From Posidoniimonas corsicana (GTDB taxonomy: Bacteria; Planctomycetota; Planctomycetia; Pirellulales; Lacipirellulaceae), in NCBI RefSeq assembly GCF_007859765.1, contig NZ_SIHJ01000002.1, positions 248,001 to 312,000 on the forward strand: a stretch of 64,000 nucleotides of DNA, in the 5' to 3' direction. Each line of letters begins with the position of its first letter. Positions within the stretch are counted from its first letter, which is position 1. Of the stretch, positions 34,914 to 42,936 are shown one piece after another. The position numbers and the translations under genes were made by a program. The notes under the pieces were generated by a model. That model did not search any database. It was given only the letters and a program-made list of their open reading frames with translations, and was not told the origin of the DNA.

Positions 34914-35321
34914 CTACTCGGGCCGGGCGTCGAAGGGCGCCGTCAGTGCTGACGCGCCGCCGCTGGTGACCCCGATCACCAAGACCCCATCGGAAGGGGG
35001 ATCCTGGTCGAATACGGGTTTCAGGTAGGGGAAGAACTCCGGCACCTCGCGGCGGCAATCCTCCCAGGCGAAGGCCGCGGCGAAGACGACCGTGTCGTCG
35101 TCGGGGTCGCGCTCGGCGATCGCCTCCTCGACCGCCTCGTCCCCCACCCAGGCCGCGGCGATCTGCCCGCCGAACTCGTCCAGGCAGTCGATCACCATCA
35201 CCACCGGCTGCGAGATCTTCTCAGCGATCGCGGCGTCGTAGGCCTCGAACACGGCGGGCAGGCTCGACTCGACGAGGTTCTGTTGCTCTTCGAGCGCGGC
35301 TTCGAGTTCGGGGTCTTGCAT
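34914..35321 (-). CDS. small acidic hypothetical protein
   Basis: A 135-residue protein from ATG 35321. It is acidic (many Glu and Asp), with a predicted alpha/beta pattern (QPVVMVIDCLDEFGGQIAAAW, DDDTVVFAAAFAWEDC, DGVLVIGVTSGG). No domain is recognised. The probable structured RNA lies upstream on the same strand, ending in a terminator 120 bp before this start. Confidence 0.6.
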   Translation of the reverse strand: MQDPELEAALEEQQNLVESSLPAVFEAYDAAIAEKISQPVVMVIDCLDEFGGQIAAAWVGDEAVEEAIAERDPDDDTVVFAAAFAWEDCRREVPEFFPYLKPVFDQDPPSDGVLVIGVTSGGASALTAPFDARPE

Positions 35322-35440
35322 AGGTGTTGTGCGACGGCAGTGGAGTACACTTGGGCCCACCCGCTAGACGGGGTAGGTAATGGAAGCGGCTGCTGTCGCC
35401 GCATTGCTACCAGTAGAACCTCAACCGGCCGCGCAAAAAA

Positions 35441-35477
35441 GAAGGCCCGACCCCACACACCTGGGGGTCGGGCCTGT
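35441..35477 (-). terminator. strong intrinsic terminator of the candidate RNA
   Basis: An 11-to-12-bp stem (AGGCCCGACCCC with its complement; 35443-35454 and 35464-35475) followed on the minus strand by TTCTTTTTTGC. The T-tract orientation shows that it terminates minus-strand transcription. Confidence 0.85.
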
Positions 35478-35756
35478 TAGTGTTGCTTTGAGAACAGGCT
35501 TTGGAGATCCGCCCTTAAGGCGAACGTCGCCCTAACTAAAGAACGGCTCCGCAGCGGGAACTCAGAAGCAGGTGGTGGTCGCCTAGGCGACCCGCCGGCC
35601 ATCTAGGTTAAACCACCTCGCTGGCTACAGTTAATATCAGACAATTAACCACCTCCTTCCTACCTAGAAACATGGCGGGGCAGGCGTGAATGCCAGAGAC
35701 ACGCCCACCTGGCCCTCTAGTTAGCCGTGCCGCGTTAGCACGAGCCCGGTAAGTAC
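35444..35756 (-). ncRNA. candidate structured non-coding RNA, family unknown
   Basis: On the minus strand a TATACT box (at 35763-35768) is followed by about 310 nt without coding potential, which ends in a strong intrinsic terminator. Several helices are visible on that strand: CGTGC/GCACG near the 5' end, the 16-nt palindrome GGTCGCCTAGGCGACC, AGGTGGT pairing with ACCACCT, and CCTGTT/AACAGG next to the terminator. I checked for tmRNA, RNase P, 6S, SRP and common riboswitch signatures and saw none. It may also be the leader of the small gene at 34.9-35.3 kb. Confidence 0.5.
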
Positions 35757-35975
35757 TCCTGCAGTATAATCGGCCGCCTGGCATAACGCAGCAGAGATTT
35801 CCTGCAGGAAAAAAAGCCTCTGTAATATCAGACGCAACCCCCACCAGAAGGGTTCGCCGGCCCGCCGAGATTTCGGAATTCACCGGCGGGTTTGCCTGCC
35901 CCAGCCCCCGCCGCCCGAGGTGGGCTGCGTGGCGGCGCGAACCTTTTCTCTGGGGCGAACTCTTCTCTGCTTACC

Positions 35976-37373
35976 ATGAACCGCAAGCAGCTGCAGAAAC
36001 TCGGCGTCCCGCCCGACTGCGTCAAACCCGCCGTCCAGGCCCTGACGCGCGCCGCCCAAGAGGGCGAGGGCTTCGGGCTCAAGGGCAAGCGGGCCAAGCT
36101 GCTGATCACCGATGTGCTGGGCGAGCCCCGCTCCTACGTTGACGACCCCGTCTGGGGCGAGCTGGCCAAGGAGCTGCTGGCCGACGCCGAGCAGCCGACG
36201 CTCTCCAGCATCGACTACCGCACCTGGGGCGACGACATCGACGACGCCGCGCACGCGCAGATGCGCCAGGCGTGCCGCGTTCCCAGCGCGGTCGGCGCCG
36301 CGCTGATGCCCGACGCGCACGTCGGCTACGGGCTGCCGATCGGCGGTGTGCTGGCGTGCGAGAACGCGGTCATCCCGTACGCGGTGGGCGTGGACATCGC
36401 GTGCCGCATGAAGCTGTCGGTGCTCGACCTGCCGGTCGAGGCGCTCGCCAACCGGCGCAACAGCTTCAAGGAAGCGCTGACCGGCGGCACGCGGTTTGGC
36501 GTCGGCGTCGAACACCGACCAAAGCAGCAGCACGACGTGCTGGACCGCGACTGGGGCGTCTCGCGGATCACGCGAGAGAAGAAGGACACCGCCTGGCGTC
36601 AGCTGGGCACCAGCGGCTCGGGCAACCATTTCGTCGAGTTCGGCGAGCTCACGCTCGACCAGTGCGACGACGAGCTCGGCCTCGACGCCGGCGCCTACGT
36701 GGCGTTGCTCTCGCACAGCGGCAGCCGCGGGCCGGGCGCGGCGGTCTGCAGCACGTATAGCGCCGTCGCGCAGCGGATGCTGCCCCGCCGGTTCGCCGAC
36801 CTCGGACGTCTGGCGTGGCTCTCGCTCGACAGCTCAGAGGGCCAGGAGTACTGGGCCGCGATGAACCTGATGGGCGAGTACGCCGCGGCCAACCACGCGG
36901 TGATCCACCGGCTGGTGACCAACCTGCTGGGCGCCCATATCGTTGCCGGAGTGGAGAACCACCACAACTTCGCCTGGAAAGAGTTCCACAACGGCCGCGA
37001 GCTGGTCGTGCACCGCAAGGGCGCCACGCCCGCCGCCGCCGGTGAGCTGGGCGTGATCCCCGGCTCGATGGCCGACCCGGCGTTCGTGGTCCGCGGGCGG
37101 GGCGAGCCTGCCAGCTTCTGCTCGGCGTCGCACGGCGCCGGTCGGCGGATGAGCCGCAAGCAGGCCAAGGACACCTACCGCTTCAACGCCGTGAAGGGCG
37201 ACCTGGCCAAGCGCGGCGTCGACGTGCTGGCCGCCGGCACCGACGAGGCGCCTGGCGTGTACAAGGACATCCGCCAGGTAATGGCCGCCCAGCAGGACCT
37301 GGTGGACGTCGTGGCACGCTTCGATCCCAAAATCGTCCGCATGTGCGGCGACGGCTCCCGCGCCGAGGATTGA
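35976..37373 (+). CDS. rtcB: RtcB RNA ligase
   Basis: A 465-residue protein. RtcB hallmarks: MPDAHVGYGLPIGG, VGVDIACRM (metal-binding Asp and Cys), GSGNHFVEF, LSHSGSRGPG, VENHHNFAW and ASHGAGRRMSR with the histidine that becomes guanylylated. It joins RNA 2',3'-cyclic phosphate ends to 5'-OH ends using GTP and Mn2+; in bacteria it repairs or processes stress-cleaved RNAs. ATG 35976 was chosen because homologous sequence starts near here; upstream residues are Ala/Pro/Gly-rich. The divergent region upstream contains the candidate structured RNA, which could be a substrate (inference). Confidence 0.93.
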   Translation: MNRKQLQKLGVPPDCVKPAVQALTRAAQEGEGFGLKGKRAKLLITDVLGEPRSYVDDPVWGELAKELLADAEQPTLSSIDYRTWGDDIDDAAHAQMRQACRVPSAVGAALMPDAHVGYGLPIGGVLACENAVIPYAVGVDIACRMKLSVLDLPVEALANRRNSFKEALTGGTRFGVGVEHRPKQQHDVLDRDWGVSRITREKKDTAWRQLGTSGSGNHFVEFGELTLDQCDDELGLDAGAYVALLSHSGSRGPGAAVCSTYSAVAQRMLPRRFADLGRLAWLSLDSSEGQEYWAAMNLMGEYAAANHAVIHRLVTNLLGAHIVAGVENHHNFAWKEFHNGRELVVHRKGATPAAAGELGVIPGSMADPAFVVRGRGEPASFCSASHGAGRRMSRKQAKDTYRFNAVKGDLAKRGVDVLAAGTDEAPGVYKDIRQVMAAQQDLVDVVARFDPKIVRMCGDGSRAED

Positions 37374-37419
37374 GGCGCGGACGACCGTTGACAGCTGGCG
37401 GCTGGAAGTTGGAAGCTTA

Positions 37420-37653
37420 GTGGTAAGAGAGATAGAAGCCACCACCCATTCCGCCCCCCCACCTACCACTTTGTCCCCTGAAGCCTCCTACATCTGCGGC
37501 GAGTGCGGCGAGGAGATCGTCATCCCGGTCGACCTCTCGGCCGGCCCCTCGCAGCAGTACGTCGAAGACTGTCCCGTCTGCTGCCGCGCGAACGTGATAT
37601 CCGTCGAAGTCGACGACGACGGCGACGCCCGCGCGTGGGCCGAGCTGGAGTAG
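37420..37653 (+). CDS. CPXCG motif-containing cysteine-rich protein
   Basis: A 77-residue protein from a GTG start. The family pattern is clear: YICGECGEEI, then a DLSAGPSQQYVEDCPVCC block and a C-terminal acidic stretch. In this member the first pair reads CGEC rather than CPxC. Two cysteine pairs suggest zinc binding; function unknown. It is 46 bp downstream of rtcB, on the same strand, and may be co-transcribed with it. Confidence 0.85.
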   Translation: MVREIEATTHSAPPPTTLSPEASYICGECGEEIVIPVDLSAGPSQQYVEDCPVCCRANVISVEVDDDGDARAWAELE

Positions 37654-37734
37654 CGCCGCCTGCGCCGGGGCGCCCGAGGGGCTATACTCGTAGTGAGAGA
37701 GCCACCAACCGCCTCCCCGTCCCAGGCCGCCCTG

Positions 37735-38538
37735 ATGCCCAAGCCGTTTACGTTCGACCCCGGCGACAAGATCAACCTGAAGGACGTCGCCGCCCGGCCG
37801 GACGTCGGCCACTGGGACAAGGAGTCCGCCGCCGAGCGGATGGCCGAGAACACCGCCAAAAGCCGCGACCTGGCGTACCGGCTGTACGCCGAGAACAAGC
37901 AGACGCTGCTGCTGGTGCTGCAGGGCATGGACACCGCCGGCAAGGACGGCACCATCCGCCACGTCACGACCGGCATCAACCCGCAGAGCTTCCAGATCGC
38001 GCCGTTCAAGCAGCCCAGCTCCGAGGAGCTGGACCACGACTTCCTGTGGCGTGTCCACAAGGCGGTGCCCCGGCGGGGCAACGTGGGGATCTTCAACCGC
38101 TCGCAGTACGAGGACGTGCTGATAGTCCGGGTGCACAACCTGGTCCCCAAGTCGGTCTGGAGCACCCGCTACGACCGCATCAACGACTTCGAGAAGCTGC
38201 TGACCGAGGGCGGCGTGCGGATCGTCAAGTGCTTCCTCCACATCAGCAAGGAGGAGCAGCGTGAGCGGCTGCAGGCGCGGCTCGACAACCCCGACAAGCG
38301 GTGGAAATTCAGCAAGGGCGACCTGGCCGAGCGCAAGCTGTGGGACGACTACCAGGAGGCCTACGAGGACGCGCTCAACAAGTGCAACACCAAGCACGCG
38401 CCCTGGCACATCATCCCCAGCGACCGCAAGTGGTACCGCAACCTGATCGTCAGCGAGCTGCTCAAGGACACGCTCGAGGACCTCGACCCGCAGTTCCCCC
38501 CCAGCGAAGAAGGGCTGGATGGGATTGTTGTGGAGTGA
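37735..38538 (+). CDS. polyphosphate kinase 2 family protein (PPK2)
   Basis: A 267-residue protein. Walker A GMDTAGKDG (64-72), then HVTTGINPQSFQIAPFK, DFLWRVHKAVPRRGNVGIFNRSQYEDV, and a Walker B-like motif, together diagnostic of the PPK2 class that transfers phosphate between polyphosphate and nucleotides (AMP, ADP or NMP/NDP). Family TIGR03709-type by length and motifs; which nucleotide is used is not decidable. A TATACT box lies 50 bp upstream. Confidence 0.9.
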   Translation: MPKPFTFDPGDKINLKDVAARPDVGHWDKESAAERMAENTAKSRDLAYRLYAENKQTLLLVLQGMDTAGKDGTIRHVTTGINPQSFQIAPFKQPSSEELDHDFLWRVHKAVPRRGNVGIFNRSQYEDVLIVRVHNLVPKSVWSTRYDRINDFEKLLTEGGVRIVKCFLHISKEEQRERLQARLDNPDKRWKFSKGDLAERKLWDDYQEAYEDALNKCNTKHAPWHIIPSDRKWYRNLIVSELLKDTLEDLDPQFPPSEEGLDGIVVE

Positions 38539-38674
38539 AGGCGAGGCGGTCGGAAGTTGACGCTAGCCACGGCCAGCGGTTCGTCAGCTTGAGGGGCGAC
38601 CGAGGGACATGCCCCTGTCGCGCCCACCGCGTCCGTGAAACGCCCGCGTGACGCCCCTAGCGGAAAGGAATCTG

Positions 38675-39340
38675 ATGCTCGACCCTACGAAGAAGCACCC
38701 GATGGTGATGCCCGACGGCGCCGTCATCAAGACGGTCGTCCACCTGAACCGGGTCATCGACCACCCGCGGATCGAGATCGGCGACTTCACCTACTCCGGG
38801 CAGCTCACCGAGTTCGACGACTACGCCGGCGTCCTCGCGCCGTTCCTGTTCCCGCTCAGCCCAGAGCGGCTGGTGATCGGCAGGTTCTGCCAGATTGCCC
38901 ACGGCGTGCGTTTCATCACGAGCTCCGCCAACCACGACATGCGCGGCTTCTCGACCTACCCGTTCAGCAACTTCACGATGGACGGTGACACCACGCCCGC
39001 GGAGGTCCAGGCGTTGTTCGACGCCGCCGGCGGCAAGGGGGACACCGTCATCGGCAACGACGTCTGGATCGGCATGGAGGCCATCGTCATGCCGGGCGTG
39101 ACCGTCGGCGACGGCGCGATCATCGGCGCCCGTGCGGTCGTCGCGTCGGACGTGCCGCCTTACACCGTCGTCGCCGGCAACCCCGCCCGGCCGGTCAAGC
39201 GCCGGTTCGACGAGCCCACCACCCGAGCCCTCCTCGCAGTCCGTTGGTGGGACTGGCCGGTCGAGAAGATCGAGGCCAGCATCGACGCGATCACCGGCGC
39301 CGACATCGACGCGCTGACCCGCGCGGCGGACGCGGGCTAG
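38675..39340 (+). CDS. CatB-related hexapeptide O-acetyltransferase
   Basis: A 221-residue protein. Left-handed beta-helix repeats (ERLVIGRFCQIAHGVRFI, GDTVIGNDVWIGMEAIVMPG, VTVGDGAIIGARAVVASDV, YTVVAGNPARPVKRRF) and the catalytic His in SSANHDM identify a xenobiotic-type acyltransferase (CatB/Vat family). Substrate unknown; such enzymes acetylate antibiotics or sugars. ATG 38675 was preferred over the GTG 9 codons upstream because it has AAGGA at a good distance. Confidence 0.9.
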   Translation: MLDPTKKHPMVMPDGAVIKTVVHLNRVIDHPRIEIGDFTYSGQLTEFDDYAGVLAPFLFPLSPERLVIGRFCQIAHGVRFITSSANHDMRGFSTYPFSNFTMDGDTTPAEVQALFDAAGGKGDTVIGNDVWIGMEAIVMPGVTVGDGAIIGARAVVASDVPPYTVVAGNPARPVKRRFDEPTTRALLAVRWWDWPVEKIEASIDAITGADIDALTRAADAG

Positions 39341-39381
39341 CAAACGCGACCGCGGCCGGCAGCGTTGCTCGCACTACCGCG

Positions 39382-39843
39382 CTAGCGCAGCCCGGCGTCC
39401 CCCAGCTCCATGTGCAGCAGCGGGAACGGCCTGCCCTGCCCGTCGAGCGGCGAACGTCCCACGACGTGGAACCCCATGCGTTCATAGAACCCAACCGCCT
39501 GCGGGTTCTGCTCGTTGACGTCAACCTTGGTGGCGCCCTGGATCTCGACCGCGTGGCGGGTCAGCAATCGCCCGACGCCACGCCCCCGCGCCTCGGCGGC
39601 CACAAACAGCATCTCGATGCGGCCCGCCAGCACGCCGCAGAAGCCAAGGAGTCGGCCATCGTCCGCGGCGGCGCACGTAAGCTCGACCGCGTCGAAGTAC
39701 TGCTCGAGGATCAGCGGCTTGAGCCCGTCGATATCTTCCGCGGACAGGAAGTCGTGGGTTGCCCTGACGGACGACTCCCAGACTTCTATCATGGCGGGGT
39801 ACTCGTTCCTCGTGGCCTGTTCGACCTTCATGCCATCTTCCAT
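39382..39843 (-). CDS. GNAT family N-acetyltransferase
   Basis: A 153-residue protein. The acetyl-CoA-binding motif is FVAAEARGRGVGRLLTRHAV, the usual (R/Q)-x-x-G-x-(G/A) loop; the N-terminal ATRNEYPAMIEVWESS and the C-terminal NPQAVGFYERMGFHVVGRS also match. Its substrate is unknown. Convergent with the hexapeptide transferase. Confidence 0.88.
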   Translation of the reverse strand: MEDGMKVEQATRNEYPAMIEVWESSVRATHDFLSAEDIDGLKPLILEQYFDAVELTCAAADDGRLLGFCGVLAGRIEMLFVAAEARGRGVGRLLTRHAVEIQGATKVDVNEQNPQAVGFYERMGFHVVGRSPLDGQGRPFPLLHMELGDAGLR

Positions 39844-39956
39844 GAGCCGGTAATCTTGCGTCGAATCCGCGATTTAGGGCTAAGGCTACCCCACCGGCAT
39901 GGCTGCTGGGAGTAGCGTCCGGAGGCGGCTGAAAGACTACGCCCGCCGCACGCCGC

Positions 39957-40262
39957 CTACCGCCAACCTTCGTGCCTCGGCGGCGGCGAGTCCACAACCA
40001 CCGCATCACGCCAATCGGCCGCCGGCGGGGTGCTGCCCGGGTCGCCCGCGCAGCTGCTCAGCCGCCAGACCAGCAGCAGGACCGACAGGAACGCTGGGGC
40101 GAGCCAAGCCGGCGGGCGGTCGTCGGGGGCGGTACGCCGGCAGAGGTCGGCCTCGGTGGCGGCGCTCTTCGCCTCCCACCGCGCCCACCGCGCCCAGCGC
40201 CGCCGCGCGTCGTCGCCTGCGGCCGGATCTCCACGCAACGACCGCCAGTCAGATGAGTCCAT
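39957..40262 (-). CDS. small single-helix membrane protein
   Basis: A 101-residue protein. Ribosome-binding-like GGGGGAAA precedes ATG 40262. The N-terminal half is charged (RRRWARWARWEA), one hydrophobic helix follows (WLAPAFLSVLLLVWRL), and the tail is short and polar. No domain is recognised. It is likely real because of the RBS and composition, but evidence is limited. Confidence 0.5.
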   Translation of the reverse strand: MDSSDWRSLRGDPAAGDDARRRWARWARWEAKSAATEADLCRRTAPDDRPPAWLAPAFLSVLLLVWRLSSCAGDPGSTPPAADWRDAVVVDSPPPRHEGWR

Positions 40263-40400
40263 CGTTTCCCCCTCCGGAACACGGAACGGGGGGAGGACCA
40301 CGTACGACGCGACCAGGTTCGCGCCGCCCCAATGGTTTGTGGGTTGGCCTGGCCAACCGGACTGCGGCGAGCTCTCGCCTACACTCAGCCTAATCGCGTA

Positions 40401-40433
40401 GAAAACGACCCGAGCGAAGCTTCGCCGGGGTCG
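40401..40433 (-). terminator. intrinsic terminator of the CHRD gene
   Basis: Arms CGACCC/GGGTCG with an inner GCGAAGCTTCGC palindrome, followed on the minus strand by TTTTCTACG. It lies 30 bp past the stop of the CHRD gene. Confidence 0.65.
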
Positions 40434-40464
40434 TGGGTGGTCGATCGACTCGTGTCGGCGCGTT

Positions 40465-40998
40465 CTACCCGCGACGGCACCGGGCGGTGGTGGCCAAGCC
40501 GGCGGCGGACGCCAGCAGGAGCAGCGTGGCAGGCTCCGGCACGACCTGGCCGCGGAGTTCGCCGGACATGTTGTCGCCGGTGTGGATGTTGAGGTACCAC
40601 AGACCGCCGAGCACGTCCGACAGCTGCTCATTGGACAGCGCCGCCATGCCCGACAGGTTGCCGCTGGCCGGCTCGGGCGGGTCGCCATCGGAGAGGAAAA
40701 TCTGCACGCCGGCGTTGGCGCCCAGCATGGCCGGGCCGTGGAAGTGGGCGCCGGGGGCGACAATCGGCCCGGTCAGGTCCTGGTAGTCGACGTCCCACGA
40801 GATGGTCATGGCGTCGCTGTCGATGACGACCGACGCCAGCCCCGACGGCAGCGTCGCGCCGCCCGGGAAGCTGGCCGGCGGGTTGGTTTGCGCGGTGGTG
40901 AGCGGGAACGTCCACTCGGTGAGGTGATCGGCCGAGGCGCCCAGCGGCAGACAGAGGACCGCGGCAACCGCGGCGATTCGCAGAGGGGTGGTCGTCAT
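40465..40998 (-). CDS. CHRD domain protein with PEP-CTERM tail
   Basis: A 177-residue secreted protein. Signal peptide (IAAVAAVLCLPLGASA). The CHRD domain occupies the middle, with AHFHGPAMLGANAGVQIFL, then LWYLNIHT and GELRGQVVPEP, the last of which runs directly into the PEP-CTERM signal: VPEPATLLLLASAAGLATTARCRRG-type tail. CHRD domains are secreted modules of unknown function related to chordin domains. Anchoring by exosortase is inferred from the tail. Confidence 0.85.
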   Translation of the reverse strand: MTTTPLRIAAVAAVLCLPLGASADHLTEWTFPLTTAQTNPPASFPGGATLPSGLASVVIDSDAMTISWDVDYQDLTGPIVAPGAHFHGPAMLGANAGVQIFLSDGDPPEPASGNLSGMAALSNEQLSDVLGGLWYLNIHTGDNMSGELRGQVVPEPATLLLLASAAGLATTARCRRG

Positions 40999-41272
40999 CG
41001 TGCTTGCTCCCAACAAGGCCAGAAAAAGCCAGTGAAAAGGTGTGTGAACCAGGCCGGCGCCGGCCATGCGCGCGGGCCGGCTTCGGGGTTACGGCTCGTG
41101 GACCAACTTGGATTGCGTGCGCCGGCGGATTCTACCCGATTCGCGGTGAATCCCCTAAAAAGCAGGCGGGGTCAGTAACACCCTCAATGGGCCCGCGTAG
41201 AAGGAGCAGTCAATCGCCGCCGGGCGGACCGGCGGGACCTGCCTTTTCCTCGAGAGTCCTCGGGAGCCACTG

Positions 41273-41506
41273 ATGAGACACAAGACAATCGTCGCCCTGG
41301 CCTGTGCCGCCGCGTTTACGCTCGGCGTGCTGGCGTCCACCCAGGCGTCGGCCGCCAACTACGGCCCCTCGGGCCTGGGCGCCAACCTGCACCGCAGGCA
41401 CGTGATGAAACAGGCCACCCGCCGTGCGCGGGCCGGGCTGCCGGTCCGCCGCAGCGCGATCGTGTGGATGGCCGGGCCGCGGGCCACGGCGTGGTGGGGG
41501 CGGTAG
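41273..41506 (+). CDS. small secreted hypothetical protein
   Basis: A 77-residue protein. An RBS-like GGGAG lies 8 nt before ATG 41273. Signal peptide (IVALACAAAFTLGVLASTQASA). The mature part is short, Arg/Gly-rich (HRRHVMKQATRRARAG). No domain is recognised. Confidence 0.55.
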   Translation: MRHKTIVALACAAAFTLGVLASTQASAANYGPSGLGANLHRRHVMKQATRRARAGLPVRRSAIVWMAGPRATAWWGR

Positions 41507-41602
41507 TTTTTCCACGGAGCGCGCGGCGGAGCCGCGCCGCTTCGTAGCAACTCGCCAATAAAGAACGGTAACGAATCGCCGCAGCTCCGCCGTGCTGCGC
41601 GA

Positions 41603-42823
41603 TCAGCTCGCTTCGTCCAGCTCACCCAGCGCGAATCGGCTGAGGGTCTGCTGGTAGCGCTGCTTGCCCTCTTCGACCACGCGGCGGATCTCGCGGGCGT
41701 TGTCTTCGCTCTCCTTGCGGAGCTCGGCCACGGTCTGCAGCGACTCGATCTGGTAGTCGCTGATCGCCTTGACGAGCTTCTCGAGCGACTCCGGCGAGAT
41801 CGTCGAGCCGTAGCCGGCCTTCAGCGCGGCGCGTTCGAGCTCGCGGCCCAGGTCCGCAACGTCCTCTAGGCTCTTGTTGACGCCCTCCTTGAGCGCCTCG
41901 GTGCTGGCGGCAGCCTCGTGCAGGCCCTGCTGCGAGGTGTAGACCGTGCCGAGGATCGTGAACACGTGCTCGTTGGTGGTGAAGAAGGTGACCGCGCGGC
42001 GGTACACCTGCTCCTTGACGTCGTGCGTCTGGCGGAGCTTGGTGACCAGCGTCTCGCCGACGTCGTAGCCGATGGCCAGGTTCTCCGAGACGTCCTTCAG
42101 CAGCTGGTACACGCGGTCCTCGCGGTTGTAGGCCTCGTTGGCCTCGTCGCGGCGGAGCTCCAGGCGTGACTGCTGGGTCTGGTCGTCGCCGGAGTAGTCG
42201 GTGACCGCCTGCTGGGCGGCGGCCAGGTCGGCCTTCGCCTTGTCCAGGTGCGGCAGCTGCTCCTCGAGCACCTCGCGGGCGAGCACCTCGGCCTCCTTCA
42301 GCGCGAAGCGGAAGTCGATGTAGCCGTCCATGATCTCTTCTTCGCGGTCGAGCTGGTCCTTGGTGTCCTTGCACACGTCCTGGTACACGTCGACGATCTT
42401 CTCGAAGCGGGCGTGGGGCGTGCCCCGGCGGATCTTCATCCAGACATTGCTCATCTTCTCGGTCATGCCGATCTTGCCGTCGTCGAGCTGGCCGATGAGC
42501 CGCTTGGAGTCCTCGCGGATGGAATCGAACATCTGGCTGATCTCCAGGTACCGATTCCCGACGTTGATGTCCTCCACGTTGTCGCGCACCAGCTTGTTGA
42601 AGGTGCTCATGTGCTTCACCACGCCGGCGATCGCCAGCACCTTGGCCTCGTCCACGTGGCGGACCTCTTCCAGCAGGCGGATCAGCTCGGTCTGCGTCTC
42701 GGAGTCGGTCGACACGCCGAACTTCTCCAGCACGTCCTTGGCCTTCTCCAGGTACTTTTGCATCGACTGGCTGGCCGCCGCGGGGAGGTTGGCGGGGGCT
42801 TGCTGCTCGGCTTGCGTCGACAT
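41603..42823 (-). CDS. helical protein, TelA-like
   Basis: A 406-residue, almost entirely helical protein rich in Glu, Lys and Gln. The pattern of long helices separated by a KAKADLAAAQQAVTDYS break, and blocks such as MTEKMSNVWMKIRRG and DVGETLVTKLRQTHDVKEQVY, resembles the TelA/YaaN toxic-anion-resistance family, but the match is general and I cannot confirm it. It is divergent from the DUF6384 gene with a 113-bp spacer. The cluster may be functionally linked. Confidence 0.6.
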   Translation of the reverse strand: MSTQAEQQAPANLPAAASQSMQKYLEKAKDVLEKFGVSTDSETQTELIRLLEEVRHVDEAKVLAIAGVVKHMSTFNKLVRDNVEDINVGNRYLEISQMFDSIREDSKRLIGQLDDGKIGMTEKMSNVWMKIRRGTPHARFEKIVDVYQDVCKDTKDQLDREEEIMDGYIDFRFALKEAEVLAREVLEEQLPHLDKAKADLAAAQQAVTDYSGDDQTQQSRLELRRDEANEAYNREDRVYQLLKDVSENLAIGYDVGETLVTKLRQTHDVKEQVYRRAVTFFTTNEHVFTILGTVYTSQQGLHEAAASTEALKEGVNKSLEDVADLGRELERAALKAGYGSTISPESLEKLVKAISDYQIESLQTVAELRKESEDNAREIRRVVEEGKQRYQQTLSRFALGELDEAS

Positions 42824-42936
42824 GATTCACGCCTGGGGAGGGGGTGGGGCGATTGGCTGCAGGCGTGAAGTAGACAATAATTCCCAACTGCCGACAAGAA
42901 ACTGGGCCCCTCCCCTGCTCTTCCCCCACCGCTCCC

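Larger units (their letters stand above)
35322..35975. other. gene-free region between a small gene and rtcB
   Basis: About 650 bp between divergent genes, clearly lower in G+C than its neighbours (about 55%). No open frame of note. It holds the candidate structured RNA with terminator (35444-35756), and a hairpin with arms TTCCTGCAGGAA at about 35799-35810. Confidence 0.6.

Noticed and set aside
35441-35770. tmRNA, RNase P RNA, 6S RNA, SRP RNA or a cobalamin/FMN/TPP riboswitch
   Set aside because: Conserved cores of these families (for example the P4 elements of RNase P, or the tRNA-like end of tmRNA) are not present on either strand.
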